DNA of 64,000 nucleotides from CAWHYG01 sp963833505 (GCA_963833505.1 CAWHYG010000004.1:1-64000), one strand, 5' to 3'. Shown: positions 43,819 through 52,812, counted from the first letter of the stretch. Program-made: numbers and translations. Notes: a model not told the origin generated them from the letters alone.

Positions 43819-44412
43819 TCAGCTCTCCTGCAGGAGCCCCTTGATCAGATCCTGGAAGACCGACTCGTCGTTGTAGCCGATCAGCCTCTTGACGATCCGC
43901 CCCTGCTTGTCGATGACGAACGTCGTCGGGATCGCCTGGATGCCGCCGTAGAGATCGGTCACCGACTGGCCGCCGACCAGCATCACGTAATTGATCCGGT
44001 TCTGCTGCGCGAACGGACGCACGACGCCGACTCCCCCTTCATCGAGAGAGATGCCGACGACCTGAAGCCCCTGCGATCCGAGCTGTCCCTGCAGGTCGAT
44101 GAAGTGAGGAATCTCCTGGCAACACGGCGGACACCAGGTGGCCCAGAAGTCCAGGACCACGACCTTGCCCTTCAGATCAGACAGGTGCACCGCGTGGCCG
44201 TCGAGATCCTTGAGGGCGAAATCGGGAGCGGCCGGCCTCGAAGCGGCTTCAGGCGAGCTGGGCGCGGCCGCCGGAGCCGATTCCGTCGAAGAGGCCGCAG
44301 GCGCATTCTCCGAGGACGTCTTGGCCTTCTTGCCGCACCCTCCCATCCACACCACCGCTGCGGCCAGCACCAGAACCGACAGGATCGAAGTCCCGCGGAT
44401 CAGTTCTCTCAC
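43819..44412 (-). CDS. TlpA/ResA-like thioredoxin lipoprotein
   Basis: This 197-residue protein starts at GTG 44412 (AGGAG site). It has a lipoprotein leader with VVWMGGC, an Ala/Ser/Pro linker, and a thioredoxin-like domain with VVLDFWATWCPPCCQEIPHF (redox WCPPC) and AIPTTFVIDKQGRIV (cis-Pro). Such proteins reduce disulfides of periplasmic apocytochromes or other substrates. An extra Cys directly follows the active-site pair (CPPCC). It converges with yggS and is divergent from the MogA/MoaB-like gene. Confidence 0.93.
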   Translation of the reverse strand: MRELIRGTSILSVLVLAAAVVWMGGCGKKAKTSSENAPAASSTESAPAAAPSSPEAASRPAAPDFALKDLDGHAVHLSDLKGKVVVLDFWATWCPPCCQEIPHFIDLQGQLGSQGLQVVGISLDEGGVGVVRPFAQQNRINYVMLVGGQSVTDLYGGIQAIPTTFVIDKQGRIVKRLIGYNDESVFQDLIKGLLQES

Positions 44413-44538
44413 GACGCTCCTCCTTTGGACGCGACTTGCACGGGACGACCGCCGCCTCGTACCGCCGGAACAACGGCGGCCTCGAGCCAACGACCGCCGG
44501 TCAGCCCCCTCACCCGGCACGAAAGCGCAAGCCGGCGC

Positions 44539-44568
44539 TTCCGGCAAGCCGGGTCCGCGGAGTATAAC
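44539..44568 (+). promoter_or_regulatory. putative promoter of the MogA/MoaB-like gene
   Basis: TTCCGG (44539-44544), 18 bp, TATAAC (44563-44568), 55 nt before the start codon. The same AT-rich island could hold a divergent -10 (TATACT on the minus strand) for the thioredoxin gene. Confidence 0.5.
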
Positions 44569-44623
44569 ACCGGAATCGGGATCGTCCGCTCCACCACGAG
44601 AGAGTCCCGAAACGGAGGCTGGG

Positions 44624-45133
44624 ATGCAGGAACCGCGCAAGGCTGCCGTCATCACGGTCAGCGACCGAAGCTGGCTGGCGCTGCGGGAGGACCGAACCGG
44701 ACCGATCATCGCGGACTGGCTCCGGCGCCGAGGCCTCGAGGTCGTGGGCGCCGAGATCGTTTCCGACCACCGGGAAGGCGTCTCGGCGGCGCTGCGCCGC
44801 TGGTCGGATGACAGGGATGCGGCCCTGATCCTGACCACCGGCGGCACCGGGCTCGCGCCGCGGGATCAGGTCCCGGAGGCGACCCTGGCCGTCGCGGACC
44901 GAATCGTGCCGGGCATCCCCGAGTGGATACGCGCCGACACCGGCGGAAGCAATCCCCACGCGTACCTGTCCAGAGGAGTTGCCGTCATCCGCGGGAGAAC
45001 CCTGATCGTGAACCTGCCGGGCAGCCCGAAAGGCGTCGCGGAGTATCTGGAACGCCTGGACCGCATCCTGGTTCATGCCCTCGAGCAGGTCCGCCTGCGG
45101 CCCGACTGGGGGGCGCGCGACCAGCATCCGTAG
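44624..45133 (+). CDS. molybdopterin adenylyltransferase-like protein (MogA/MoaB family)
   Basis: This 169-residue MPT-binding domain has AAVITVSDRSW at the start, LTTGGTGLAPRDQVPEATL (the MPT/AMP-binding loop) and LIVNLPGSPKGVAEYLERL, all typical of MogA/MoaB. It would activate molybdopterin for metal insertion. ATG 44624 is preceded by GGAGG. No other molybdenum-cofactor genes are in the window. Confidence 0.93.
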   Translation: MQEPRKAAVITVSDRSWLALREDRTGPIIADWLRRRGLEVVGAEIVSDHREGVSAALRRWSDDRDAALILTTGGTGLAPRDQVPEATLAVADRIVPGIPEWIRADTGGSNPHAYLSRGVAVIRGRTLIVNLPGSPKGVAEYLERLDRILVHALEQVRLRPDWGARDQHP

Positions 45134-45302
45134 GCGGTGACGCGTCCAGCCCGGCGGGCTCGTGGATCCCATCCGAGCAAGGTCCGCGACCCGTCGCGGA
45201 ATGCCCTCTCGCTCTGGGAACCGGACACATGACGGGAAACTCCGCTCAGGTCGGCCGGGTACACCGCGTTGAGCCGCGTGAACCGGACTTGCGATCCGTC
45301 CT

Positions 45303-45668
45303 CTAGCCTTTGAGCGCCCGCAGCGCGTCCGCCTCGGTCGGCTGATGCTCGAGGACGGTCAGGATCCGCACGACGTTCAGGACCATCTCCACCCTCGGGT
45401 GGAGCGAGGTCAGGATCAACCGGCCGCCCGCATTGGTGGCCGAGGTGTGGCTGGCAGCCAGGATCCCGACGCCCCCGCTCGTGATCCGGTCGACCCCGCC
45501 GAGATCCGCAATGACCGGGCCGGGCCGGGCATGCATCCGATCTCTCAGCTCATCGAGGAACGCGTAGGCTTCCGGACAATTGGTCAGCGTGCCCTCGAAC
45601 CGGCAGATCCACGCGCTCGGAGGATCGCCCTCCTTCCAGGTCACAACGAACTTGTCCCACTTGGTCAT
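45303..45668 (-). CDS. STAS-domain protein (anti-sigma-factor antagonist-like)
   Basis: In this 121-residue protein a STAS fold is indicated by WICRFEGTLTNCPEAYAFLDEL, then VIADLGGVDRITSGGVGIL, where the Ser matches the phosphorylated Ser of SpoIIAA, and GGRLILTSLHPRVEMVLNVV. No kinase partner is adjacent. ATG 45668 is chosen for domain fit; an upstream extension is proline/serine-rich and not conserved. Confidence 0.85.
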   Translation of the reverse strand: MTKWDKFVVTWKEGDPPSAWICRFEGTLTNCPEAYAFLDELRDRMHARPGPVIADLGGVDRITSGGVGILAASHTSATNAGGRLILTSLHPRVEMVLNVVRILTVLEHQPTEADALRALKG

Positions 45669-45842
45669 GACGATTCCACCTCCACTGATCGGTTGCGGAT
45701 CAGGATAGGGATCCGCATGGTTCCTCGCCAGCGGATTCGGGCTGGGGCTCGAACGGATCCACGGGCTTGATTCCCGGGGGACTGATGCCATTCCTCATAC
45801 CCGGCCTCTGGTCCATCCCGGCAGGCGGGCCATCACCATCAA

Positions 45843-46034
45843 CTACCGCAGGTCCGGGCGAATGCCTTTCGGGGCGGCTTCCGTCCCGAGCGCCAGCCGG
45901 GTCCGCCGCACCTTCTGGTTGGCCGGGTAGTCTCGGATCACCTCGCGACCCGCGCTTGATCCTGCGAGGGACAAGCAGATCCGGCGCAGAGCACCGACCT
46001 GCTCAAGGCGTCGGCGCACGGCCTTCGGGCTCAT
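45843..46034 (-). CDS. possible small protein, unrecognised
   Basis: This 63-residue frame has a helical look (MSPKAVRRRLEQVGALRRICLSL). It could start at ATG 46034 or 46085. No family recognised and no strong ribosome site. It may be the remnant of a larger gene. Confidence 0.3.
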   Translation of the reverse strand: MSPKAVRRRLEQVGALRRICLSLAGSSAGREVIRDYPANQKVRRTRLALGTEAAPKGIRPDLR

Positions 46035-46122
46035 GTCGGTCCGCATCCGTAATGCTCCTGAGATGGTCGATGTCGTGATGTCCATGAGGCCCTCTCGTGT
46101 TGGCCAACGCCTGGTCTCAGCT

Positions 46123-47169
46123 TCAGCGCCGCCCGTTTCCCTTGGCTCCTTTGGGCAGAGCCCGCTGCAGGAAGGGAATCCCGATCACGGCGGGCAGCCA
46201 GTACCCGAAGAGCGAATAGAGGAGCCCGACTCCCAGCGAGACATCGGCCGCGGCGTATCGGGCGAAGAGCACGATGATGGCCGAGTCCCTCGTTCCCATG
46301 CCGCTCAAGGTCAGAGGCAGAAGCCCGATGAAGATGGCCAGGGGCAGGGCGCCGGCGGCGAAGAGCACGGGCACGTGCGTGCCCAGGGCCATGTATCCCA
46401 CCACCATCTGGAAGATGCTCGCGAACCAGTTGAGCACGGTGAAGAGAACGACCCAGGCCAGGAGCGAAGGAGATCGGCCGATCAGCCGCAGCGTCCGAAG
46501 CATGGGCTCGACCTTCCCTTGAAATCGCTGGGGGACCGGCAGGCGCAGGCGAAGCAGGAGCCAGATCGCGAGAAGGCTGCCGGCGAGGCAGGCGCCGGCG
46601 ATGGCGGCCAATCCGAATCGCCCGAAGGCCAGGCATCCGATGAACGCGAGGGCCAGGAGGACGAAGACGTCCATGAGGCGCTCGGCCAGCACGCTGCCCA
46701 GAACGAGGGTGACCGGGATCCGGCCCTTGAGGTAGTAGGCCTTCATGAGGTCGCCGGTCTTGGAGGGGGTGATCGTCCCCATGGGCCACGCCGCCATGAT
46801 CATGCAGAAACAATCGCGGTAGGAGACCTCGTAGCCGAGCGCGGCGAGCATCCGCCTCCAGCGGAAGGCGGACAGCACGGGGAAGAACACGGTGAAGGAC
46901 GCCGCGAACAGGAGAAGGCCTCCGTTCGCCTGGCGGAGCGTCGACCAGACCTTGACGTAGTCGATCCGGCGGAACAGAAGGTAGAAGATGCCGGCCGTGA
47001 CGAGCGCGAAGACGGCCAGGCGGATGTAGCCCGACTTCCGGCCGCGGATCCGGCTGAGCAGGGAATCGGCCTGGCTGCGCTCGGCGGCGTCGTCGGGTTT
47101 CCCGGACGGCGCGTCATCGGACCGAGGCGCGCCCGGAGAAGTCGCTTCTTCCCGGCGGTCGAAGGTCAT
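46123..47169 (-). CDS. flippase-like integral membrane protein (UPF0104 / LPG_synthase_TM)
   Basis: This 348-residue protein has a charged N-terminal tail and about eight membrane segments. Family cues are FRWRRMLAALGYEVSYRDCFCMIMAAWPMGTITPSKTGDLMKAYYLKGR, ERLMDVFVLLALAF and LPLTLSGMGTRDSAIIVLF. Relatives in glycan and lipid gene clusters are thought to flip lipid-linked molecules. ATG 47169 overlaps the stop of the upstream toroid-like gene (ATGA), so the pair probably works together. It is distinct from the flippase beside MprF at 15693. Confidence 0.87.
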   Translation of the reverse strand: MTFDRREEATSPGAPRSDDAPSGKPDDAAERSQADSLLSRIRGRKSGYIRLAVFALVTAGIFYLLFRRIDYVKVWSTLRQANGGLLLFAASFTVFFPVLSAFRWRRMLAALGYEVSYRDCFCMIMAAWPMGTITPSKTGDLMKAYYLKGRIPVTLVLGSVLAERLMDVFVLLALAFIGCLAFGRFGLAAIAGACLAGSLLAIWLLLRLRLPVPQRFQGKVEPMLRTLRLIGRSPSLLAWVVLFTVLNWFASIFQMVVGYMALGTHVPVLFAAGALPLAIFIGLLPLTLSGMGTRDSAIIVLFARYAAADVSLGVGLLYSLFGYWLPAVIGIPFLQRALPKGAKGNGRR

Positions 47170-49139
47170 CGATCCCCCGCCGCCGGACCGCGATCGCCGC
47201 GTCCCGCCGGGTCCTTCCCGGTTTCCGTCCCGCGCCCACCCGACGCCGCCTCGCCCGAGGCGCGTTCACGAAGCCCCGCGGTTCCCGAATCCCGTTGACG
47301 AAGCCCTGCGGTTCCCGTGGCGCGCTCTTGAAGCCCCTCGTGGTAGTCGATGCGCCGGATCGATCGGAACCGCCCCTCGGTGTTGAGGTCCCGGAGATCC
47401 GCGTCCGTGAGCCAGCCGCCGCTCATGCTCAGCTCCTGGGGCTGGAAATAGCGGCTCTGCGGAACGTAGCGGACATGGAACTCATCCCCGATCTTGACCC
47501 GGTCGAACCGTGGCCCACCCGGCCGCATGATCTCGTCCTCGATGATCAGATCGGAATCCTCGAAGCGCACGACGCGCCGGAAACGAACGGGCGCGGCGCC
47601 GCTTCGGGTCATGAGCAGCTTCCGGATCGCGCCCTTGATTTCGTAGGCGAGGCGGGTCTGCCATCCGAAGAGGATCATGAACACGCGGAAGGCGATCATG
47701 GTCACGGGAGTGAACAGCTTTTCAACCACGTAATAGGCGTGCCCCTCGACCTCGAGCATGTCGTCGAGCGGGGGTGGTTCTGCGCCGCCGGATTCCGGCG
47801 GTTCCGCCACGGCGCGTTCATACCGCGCCAGGAAGTCACTCCCGATCCACTGCGAGGTAACGACCTTGCCGTTGTCGAGCGCGCCGATGAATCCGCAGTC
47901 GTTTTCGACCGACTCGCCCGTGTCGGTCCGGAAGAGCTTGACCACTCCTCCTTTGGCCAGGTTGATCAGCGCGTAGTACTCGCGGCCCTGCACGTCCCGG
48001 CCTTTCCGGGCGTACATGCGGGCCCCCGGCCACCAGCGCGTGAAGGGCTCGCGCTGATAGGGCAAGGGCGGCAACGGGTCCGGCCGCGGGGACCAGTCGA
48101 CCCACGACTCCAGGAGCTCCGGGATCCGGTAGAGGAAATAGCGGTCCTCCTGGATCTCGGGCGGCACCAGGGCGCCGGCCGCCAACCCTTCCAGCATCCG
48201 CTCGGCCACGGCGGAGGCCAGCTCGTTCCCCTTGCCGCCATAGATCTCGAAGCCGTGCGGATAGAAGTGCAGGGTGGCGCGGCTTCCCATCGATCCGGCG
48301 TAGTGACCGTTCGGGTAGACGAAGTAGGACGCGAACTCGATCGCGCGACGGCAGACCGCGTCGAGCCGTTCATCCGTCACGAGCTTCTGCAGCTTGGAAA
48401 GGAAGCTGACCGTGGCCGAAAGGTAGCCGAGGTCGGCGCCGTCGTACTCGAGGCACCAGCCTTCCTCACGGCAGGCGCTGAGGAAATCCCCGGTGCGGAC
48501 CTCGAACCCCCGGCGCAGGGCCTCGTCGCCGAGCAGAACGTAGGCCTCGTAGATGGGCAGGATGGCCATGGCGTGATGATTGGCCAAGACTCCCGGCTCG
48601 TCATATTTCGCGAGGAACCGCCCCGCCCGGGCCACCGCGACCCGGAAGCGCTCGTCCATCTCCCTCGGAACGTGGTCGCGGATCAGCCGGAAGCTCGCGC
48701 ACATCGCGTAGACCAGGAATCCGGTCGGGCCGGCCCAGCCGCGCTCGTTGGGATAGAACTCGTCGAACGATCCGTCCTTCTTCTGGATCCGCATCCAGTA
48801 GTCCATCCCGGCCAGCGTCCAGAGAAGGATCTTGGGGTTCCGATAGTACGGATTGTCCGGAAAGGGCGTGGCGTAGGCCTGCGCCAGGGAATGCACGCCG
48901 AACTGCGCGATGGAAGAAGGAAAGTCGAGGGTGCGGCAGAGCCAGTACTCCCGATTGAAGCAGCCGTAGGTCTTGCTGAATTCGTTGCGGTCCTGCAGGG
49001 AGAGAAGCCGCGGGATCTGCGACAGGGCCTTGGCGGCATACACGTCGCGGAGATCGCGCCGGGCGGTTCCTTCCGCCAGCCGGCTGTTTCGGAGCGCGTC
49101 ATTCGGGTCCGCCGTCTCCATTTGACCCCCGGATTTCAT
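47166..49139 (-). CDS. large (alpha/alpha)-toroid-like protein, possibly polysaccharide-related
   Basis: This roughly 657-residue cytoplasmic-looking protein has an N-terminal half (about residues 40-400) rich in paired helices with aromatic loops (FNREYWLCRTLDFPSSIAQFG, MDYWMRIQKKDGSFDEFYPNERGW, LANHHAMAILPIYEAYVLLG). This suggests a toroid as in glycan lyases or heparinase II/III-type proteins. The second half is beta-rich (YYALINLAKGGVVKLFRTDTGE), like the heparinase_II_III sandwich. The tail repeats TAGLR.R. The start could be ATG 49139, GTG 49145 (AAGGAG) or TTG 49184, because a 32-bp repeat multiplies the start region. It is coupled to the downstream flippase. Confidence 0.7.
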   Translation of the reverse strand: MKSGGQMETADPNDALRNSRLAEGTARRDLRDVYAAKALSQIPRLLSLQDRNEFSKTYGCFNREYWLCRTLDFPSSIAQFGVHSLAQAYATPFPDNPYYRNPKILLWTLAGMDYWMRIQKKDGSFDEFYPNERGWAGPTGFLVYAMCASFRLIRDHVPREMDERFRVAVARAGRFLAKYDEPGVLANHHAMAILPIYEAYVLLGDEALRRGFEVRTGDFLSACREEGWCLEYDGADLGYLSATVSFLSKLQKLVTDERLDAVCRRAIEFASYFVYPNGHYAGSMGSRATLHFYPHGFEIYGGKGNELASAVAERMLEGLAAGALVPPEIQEDRYFLYRIPELLESWVDWSPRPDPLPPLPYQREPFTRWWPGARMYARKGRDVQGREYYALINLAKGGVVKLFRTDTGESVENDCGFIGALDNGKVVTSQWIGSDFLARYERAVAEPPESGGAEPPPLDDMLEVEGHAYYVVEKLFTPVTMIAFRVFMILFGWQTRLAYEIKGAIRKLLMTRSGAAPVRFRRVVRFEDSDLIIEDEIMRPGGPRFDRVKIGDEFHVRYVPQSRYFQPQELSMSGGWLTDADLRDLNTEGRFRSIRRIDYHEGLQERATGTAGLRQRDSGTAGLRERASGEAASGGRGTETGKDPAGRGDRGPAAGDR

Positions 49140-49142
49140 CGT

Positions 49143-49223
49143 CACTTCGCAAGCTCCTTCATCGATCGCGTCATCACTTCGCAAGCTCCTCCGTCGATCG
49201 CGTCATCACGTCGCTAGCTCCTT
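49143..49223. repeat. 32-bp tandem repeats carrying ribosome site and start codons
   Basis: Units at 49143-49174 and 49175-49206, plus a partial third from 49207, span the methyltransferase stop and the toroid-gene start. Read on the minus strand, the complete units carry GGAGCTTGCGAAGTG(ATG), so the duplication copies a possible Shine-Dalgarno and start codons. Confidence 0.85.
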
Positions 49224-50358
49224 CGCCCCGGCTTTGCTCGGAGGCGCCGAGCCCTTCATCCCTCTTCGGCGCGCTCACTGCCTCGTGAGCCGCCCGCGGC
49301 TGCATTGCTTCGGACGGTTCGTCGATCCAGCTCTCGAAGCTCCAACCCGCGTCCGCTTCGACCGCCTCCAGCCGCCGCCGCGCGATCGATACCGCCAGTT
49401 CGGCGGAGTCGCCCGCGATCCACCTCCGCCCGAGCATCCGGGCCGCCACCGCCGTCGTCCCCGAGCCGCAGCAGAAGTCGGCCACGAGATCTCCGGGATC
49501 GCTGGCCGCCCGCAGGATCCGCTCCAGGAGAGCGAGCGGCTTCTGCGTCGGGTAGCCGGTCCTCTCGGAGGAGTCCTGGGTCAACCAGGGGATCTCCCAG
49601 ACGTCGTCCAGGAAACGGTAACGATACCATCCCCGTTCGTCCCGGAACTCCTCCACGCCGGCCCGGCCCATGCGATGGGCCAGGTACTTCTTCTCCTTCT
49701 GCCGGTGGAAGGTGTGTTCCGGTCCGTTCCGGTAGAAGAGGATGGTGTCGTGCTTGCGCGCGAACCAGCGCTCCGCGATGCCGCCGGTCGCATAGTGCCA
49801 GATGATCTCATTGAGCAGGTTATCGGCGCCGAAAAGCCCGTTCAGGAGCCTGCGGGCACGGTGGAGAGACCGGTGGTCCAGGTGAAGAAAAAGCGTCCCT
49901 CCGGGCCGAAGGAGACGGCGGATTTCCGCCAGCAGTTCGGCGAGCCATGCGGGCAGATCCTCCGAACGGGGGTCGTCGAAGATCTCTTCGTCCTTCAGCC
50001 CGAAACGCCCGTCGCGTCCCCTGAGAGTCCGGTGTTTCCGGCCCGATCCGAACGGCGGGTCGAGATACGCCAGCGCAAGGCAGCCGTCGGGGAGGCTCCC
50101 GGCCAGCTCCAGCGAGTCGGCCCGCACAAGCAGGCCGTCTTCCGTTGGAACAAGGGAACGCCCCGGCTCGCCGGCGGAAACCCGGTCTACCCGGCCAGGC
50201 GGACCGTCCTTCGGTGGAAGAAGGGAACGCCCTGGCTCGCCGGCGGAAACTCGGTCTACCCGGCCAGGCGGACCGTCTTCCGGTGGAAGAAGGGAACGCC
50301 CTGGCTCACCGGCGGACGTTCGGGCGGCCCGGGCTGGCCGGGCTCCTCGTGGCGACAT
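49174..50358 (-). CDS. DNA methyltransferase (DPPF type, beta-class) with repeat N-terminus
   Basis: This 394-residue SAM-dependent methyltransferase has catalytic LAYLDPPFGSGRKHRTL (motif IV, about residues 97-113) ahead of the SAM-binding ADFCCGSGTTAVAARMLGRRWIAGD (motif I), the order of beta-class N6-adenine/N4-cytosine enzymes. Residues 14-83 are three copies of a 23-residue unit (SAGEPGRSLLPPEDGPPGRV). The start ATG 50358 is firm (GGAGG), so the repeats are translated. No restriction subunit is fused, but an HNH nuclease gene lies 70 bp upstream in the same direction. Confidence 0.9.
   Translation of the reverse strand: MSPRGARPARAARTSAGEPGRSLLPPEDGPPGRVDRVSAGEPGRSLLPPKDGPPGRVDRVSAGEPGRSLVPTEDGLLVRADSLELAGSLPDGCLALAYLDPPFGSGRKHRTLRGRDGRFGLKDEEIFDDPRSEDLPAWLAELLAEIRRLLRPGGTLFLHLDHRSLHRARRLLNGLFGADNLLNEIIWHYATGGIAERWFARKHDTILFYRNGPEHTFHRQKEKKYLAHRMGRAGVEEFRDERGWYRYRFLDDVWEIPWLTQDSSERTGYPTQKPLALLERILRAASDPGDLVADFCCGSGTTAVAARMLGRRWIAGDSAELAVSIARRRLEAVEADAGWSFESWIDEPSEAMQPRAAHEAVSAPKRDEGLGASEQSRGEGASDVMTRSTEELAK
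50125..50318. repeat. 69-bp in-frame tandem repeat in the methyltransferase gene
   Basis: Near-identical 69-bp units start at 50147, 50216 and 50285 on the plus strand (the last is incomplete); the unit nearest the catalytic domain is diverged. Each encodes 23 residues. High identity suggests a length-variable locus. Confidence 0.88.
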
Positions 50359-50427
50359 GCGCGCCTCCTTGCGCGAGGCGCCGGGCGCCCTCGGCCTTCC
50401 TTTCTTCAGGGATCCCCTCCGAGCCGC

Positions 50428-51015
50428 TCAGTCTTCCAGCTCGACGTTCCAGTACTCGTTCGAGATGAACTGCTCCCACGACGTTCGCCGGTGTCCCAGG
50501 GGGATCGTGATGCACGGAGTCCAGGAAGGTTCCCGCGGCGAACGGATGAGGCGCATCCCCACCTCGTCCAGGGTCCGGTTCGCCTTCCGCCGATTGCAGC
50601 GCACGCAGGCGAGAACGCAGTTGGACCAGTTGGAACGGCCTCCCCGCGACCGGGGGATGACGTGGTCGAGCGACAGTTCCTCGAGCGGAGGGTGGCGCCC
50701 GCAGTACTGGCAGGTCTGTCGATCGCGGCGGTAGATGTTCTTCCGGGAGAAGGTCACGCGGTGCCGGGGAAACTTGTCGTAATCGGTGAGCAGGACGACT
50801 TCGGGAACCTTGAGCCGAAGGCTGACGGTGCGTATGCAGGGCTCTTCTTCCGCGACCTTGAGGCTGGCCCAGGAATCGAAATCGTGGACGCTGTAGTCGC
50901 CGGTGTTGACGGCGCGGGCCGCCTCCCGATAGAGGAGGCAGATCGCAGTCCGAACCGAGGTCGTCCCGATGGGGACCCAGCTTCGATTCAAGACCAGCGT
51001 TCGTTCATCCAACAT
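50428..51015 (-). CDS. HNH endonuclease
   Basis: This 195-residue protein has the zinc-stabilised HNH fold: QTCQYCGRHPPLEELSLDHVIPRSRGGRSNWSN and CNRRKANRT (paired CxxC, His in DHV, Asn in SNC). The N-terminal half (TLVLNRSWVPIGTTSVRTAICLLY) is the conserved head of a widespread HNH family of unknown role. ATG 51015 has AGGAG at 8 nt; the 130-codon extension upstream is GC-rich noise. Its position directly before a DNA methyltransferase gene suggests a modification/cleavage pair, but many family members are solitary. Confidence 0.88.
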   Translation of the reverse strand: MLDERTLVLNRSWVPIGTTSVRTAICLLYREAARAVNTGDYSVHDFDSWASLKVAEEEPCIRTVSLRLKVPEVVLLTDYDKFPRHRVTFSRKNIYRRDRQTCQYCGRHPPLEELSLDHVIPRSRGGRSNWSNCVLACVRCNRRKANRTLDEVGMRLIRSPREPSWTPCITIPLGHRRTSWEQFISNEYWNVELED

Positions 51016-51480
51016 CTCGGCGTCTCCTGCCTCTGATCCTCTCGGGATTAACGGTAGCACACCCGGCCCGGCGGAACCAAACTGCGGCGCGCCATTGCGG
51101 CGATGAACCCGGATGAGGCGATCCGGCGGGGTTCGCACGGCCGCGGGGCGATCCCGTGGACCGAGGAGCCGCAGAGTCGCGAGAAAGGCCGGCGGCCGGG
51201 GTCGGTCTGCCCTGCAACGGACATCCGCGGCCGGACCGGGATCCCGACTCCGATCGGTCCCCGGCGGCTCGGCCGGGCCATCGGCCGGGGCGCTGGCGGC
51301 ACGCTCTGGCCAGGTGCCCGGCCGGGTATCCGCGGCGCGGCCGGGCGGTGGCGGCGGCCGGGCGCGGGCGGCACGGTATGGCCCCGTGCCCGGCCGGGGC
51401 ACCCGTGGGGCGGCCGGGCGCGGCGCCAGGGTCGGGCTCCGGCAGCGCGGCCGGGCGCGGGCGCCGGCGATTCCGTTTTG
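51016..51480. other. very GC-rich intergenic stretch with imperfect duplication
   Basis: There is no gene here. About 56 bp beginning GGCGGCACG near 51295 recurs imperfectly near 51368, both containing GTGCCCGGCCGGG. Long frames in this region are composition artefacts. Confidence 0.5.
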
Positions 51481-51509
51481 TTGCGGATTGAAAACGAAGG
51501 TGGTATTCT
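51481..51509 (+). promoter_or_regulatory. putative promoter of the first GACC-repeat gene
   Basis: TTGCGG (51481-51486), 17 bp, TATTCT (51504-51509), at an abrupt AT-rich island after GC-rich sequence. This leaves a leader of about 160 nt before ATG 51678. Confidence 0.6.
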
Positions 51510-51677
51510 GCGCCCGGCTTGAAGAGCCACGGGAAACGCGTTCGCCCGCTCGGCTATGACTCAGGGATGGGTCCGATCAGAGGGGGATCGGGTGACCTCG
51601 GGGCCGGGTTCCGAGGTTGCGGACGCTCGGAGAAGCGGCTGAATGAAGCTTCGCGCTTCAAGGGAGAAACCTGACCC

Positions 51678-52739
51678 ATGAAGAGGTTATCATTCGCTCT
51701 CGCGTTCTTGATCTGCGCCTCCACCTATGTCCTGGCCGGTCCCAACGCCGGCGGAACGATCATCGTGCACAGCGCCAGTCTGACCTATGAGGGTCACGCG
51801 GAGTGCGGACGCGGAACCGCGCCCGGCTCCTGCGCCACCGCCGTGACCCGGATCGACAACGCCACGTCGGATTCGCTCAAGGTCTGGAAGGTCTATGCGG
51901 CCTTTCCGTCGAACGCCTGCCCCCGCCTCAAGGACATCACGTTCGGCCTCGCCTATGACGACGACTATTCCGATCAGAATGGAATCGTCCTCAACTCCTA
52001 TGGCTCGTGCGCAGACGCGGAACTGGACATGAATGGCTGGCCGCACAACCAGACGGGCACCACGCTGTCCTGGAACAGCACCCAGCGCGCGACCCTGGTC
52101 GAGTGCTACTGGTTCGCGGGCTACAACTACTATCAAGTGCCCAAGCTGTTCCAGCTCATCGCCCATCCGGAGCAGGGCGGCTACTTCGCGGATGACGGCG
52201 TCCCGGCCGAGCTGGATGCGATCACCGGATACGGATCGCTCGGGTTCAACATGAACGGCCAGGTCGCCTGCCCCACGATTCTCAAGGATTCGCCGTGCGA
52301 CCAGGTGGGCGCCTGCTGCCTGCCGCATGGCGCCGGCACCTGCGAGATCCTGAGCGAGGCCCTGTGCGCCGCGCAAGGTGGCGCGTTCCGGGGAATCGGA
52401 ACGGTCTGTGGAGTGCTTCCGGATAGCTGCAAGGCGCAATTCGGCGACCGCGGCGCCTGCTGCCACAAGCCCCTCGGGATGTGCACGATGGAGTACGCCT
52501 CCACTTGCGCCGACACGAGCAGCGAGACCTTCAGCAGCGGCACGAGCTGCTCTCCGAATTATTGCCAGCCGATGGGCGCCTGCTGCGAGGGCGAACAGTG
52601 CGTCTTCGAGAACGCCTATGACTGCGCTCAGGCCGCCGGTCAGTTCCAGGGGGTGAATACGGAGTGCACTCCCAACCCCTGTCCGCAGACTCCGGTCAAG
52701 GTATCCACCTGGGGCGAGATCAAGAACCGGTACCACTAG
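51678..52739 (+). CDS. secreted GACC-repeat protein, 3 repeats (paralogue 1)
   Basis: In this 353-residue protein the signal peptide MKRLSFALAFLICASTYVLA is followed by GPNAGGTIIVHSASLTY. This opens an N-terminal domain of about 195 residues shared with the two downstream paralogues (SLKVWKVYAAFP, LVECYWFAGYNYY, YGSLGFNMNG). Three cysteine-rich units follow, each starting GACC. The last ends CTPNPCPQTP, and the protein finishes VSTWGEIKNRYH. It is exported and probably disulfide-stabilised. Function unknown. It has its own promoter-like boxes and terminator-like hairpin. Confidence 0.85.
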   Translation: MKRLSFALAFLICASTYVLAGPNAGGTIIVHSASLTYEGHAECGRGTAPGSCATAVTRIDNATSDSLKVWKVYAAFPSNACPRLKDITFGLAYDDDYSDQNGIVLNSYGSCADAELDMNGWPHNQTGTTLSWNSTQRATLVECYWFAGYNYYQVPKLFQLIAHPEQGGYFADDGVPAELDAITGYGSLGFNMNGQVACPTILKDSPCDQVGACCLPHGAGTCEILSEALCAAQGGAFRGIGTVCGVLPDSCKAQFGDRGACCHKPLGMCTMEYASTCADTSSETFSSGTSCSPNYCQPMGACCEGEQCVFENAYDCAQAAGQFQGVNTECTPNPCPQTPVKVSTWGEIKNRYH

Positions 52740-52779
52740 CATCCCTCCGGCCATCCGGTCGGATCGGGCCGAAGCCCGG

Positions 52780-52812
52780 AGCGGCCGCTTCCCTTTGGGA
52801 GGCGGTCGCTTT
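52780..52812 (+). terminator. terminator-like hairpin after paralogue 1
   Basis: AGCGGCCGCTTCCC (52780-52793), a TTT loop, then GGGAGGCGGTCGCT (52797-52810) pair with two G-U wobbles, followed by TTC. It lies 40 bp after the stop. Confidence 0.55.

Noticed and set aside
47295..49217. 640-codon plus-strand frame
   Set aside because: Antisense to the toroid-like gene, which is coupled to its neighbours and has an ordered composition.
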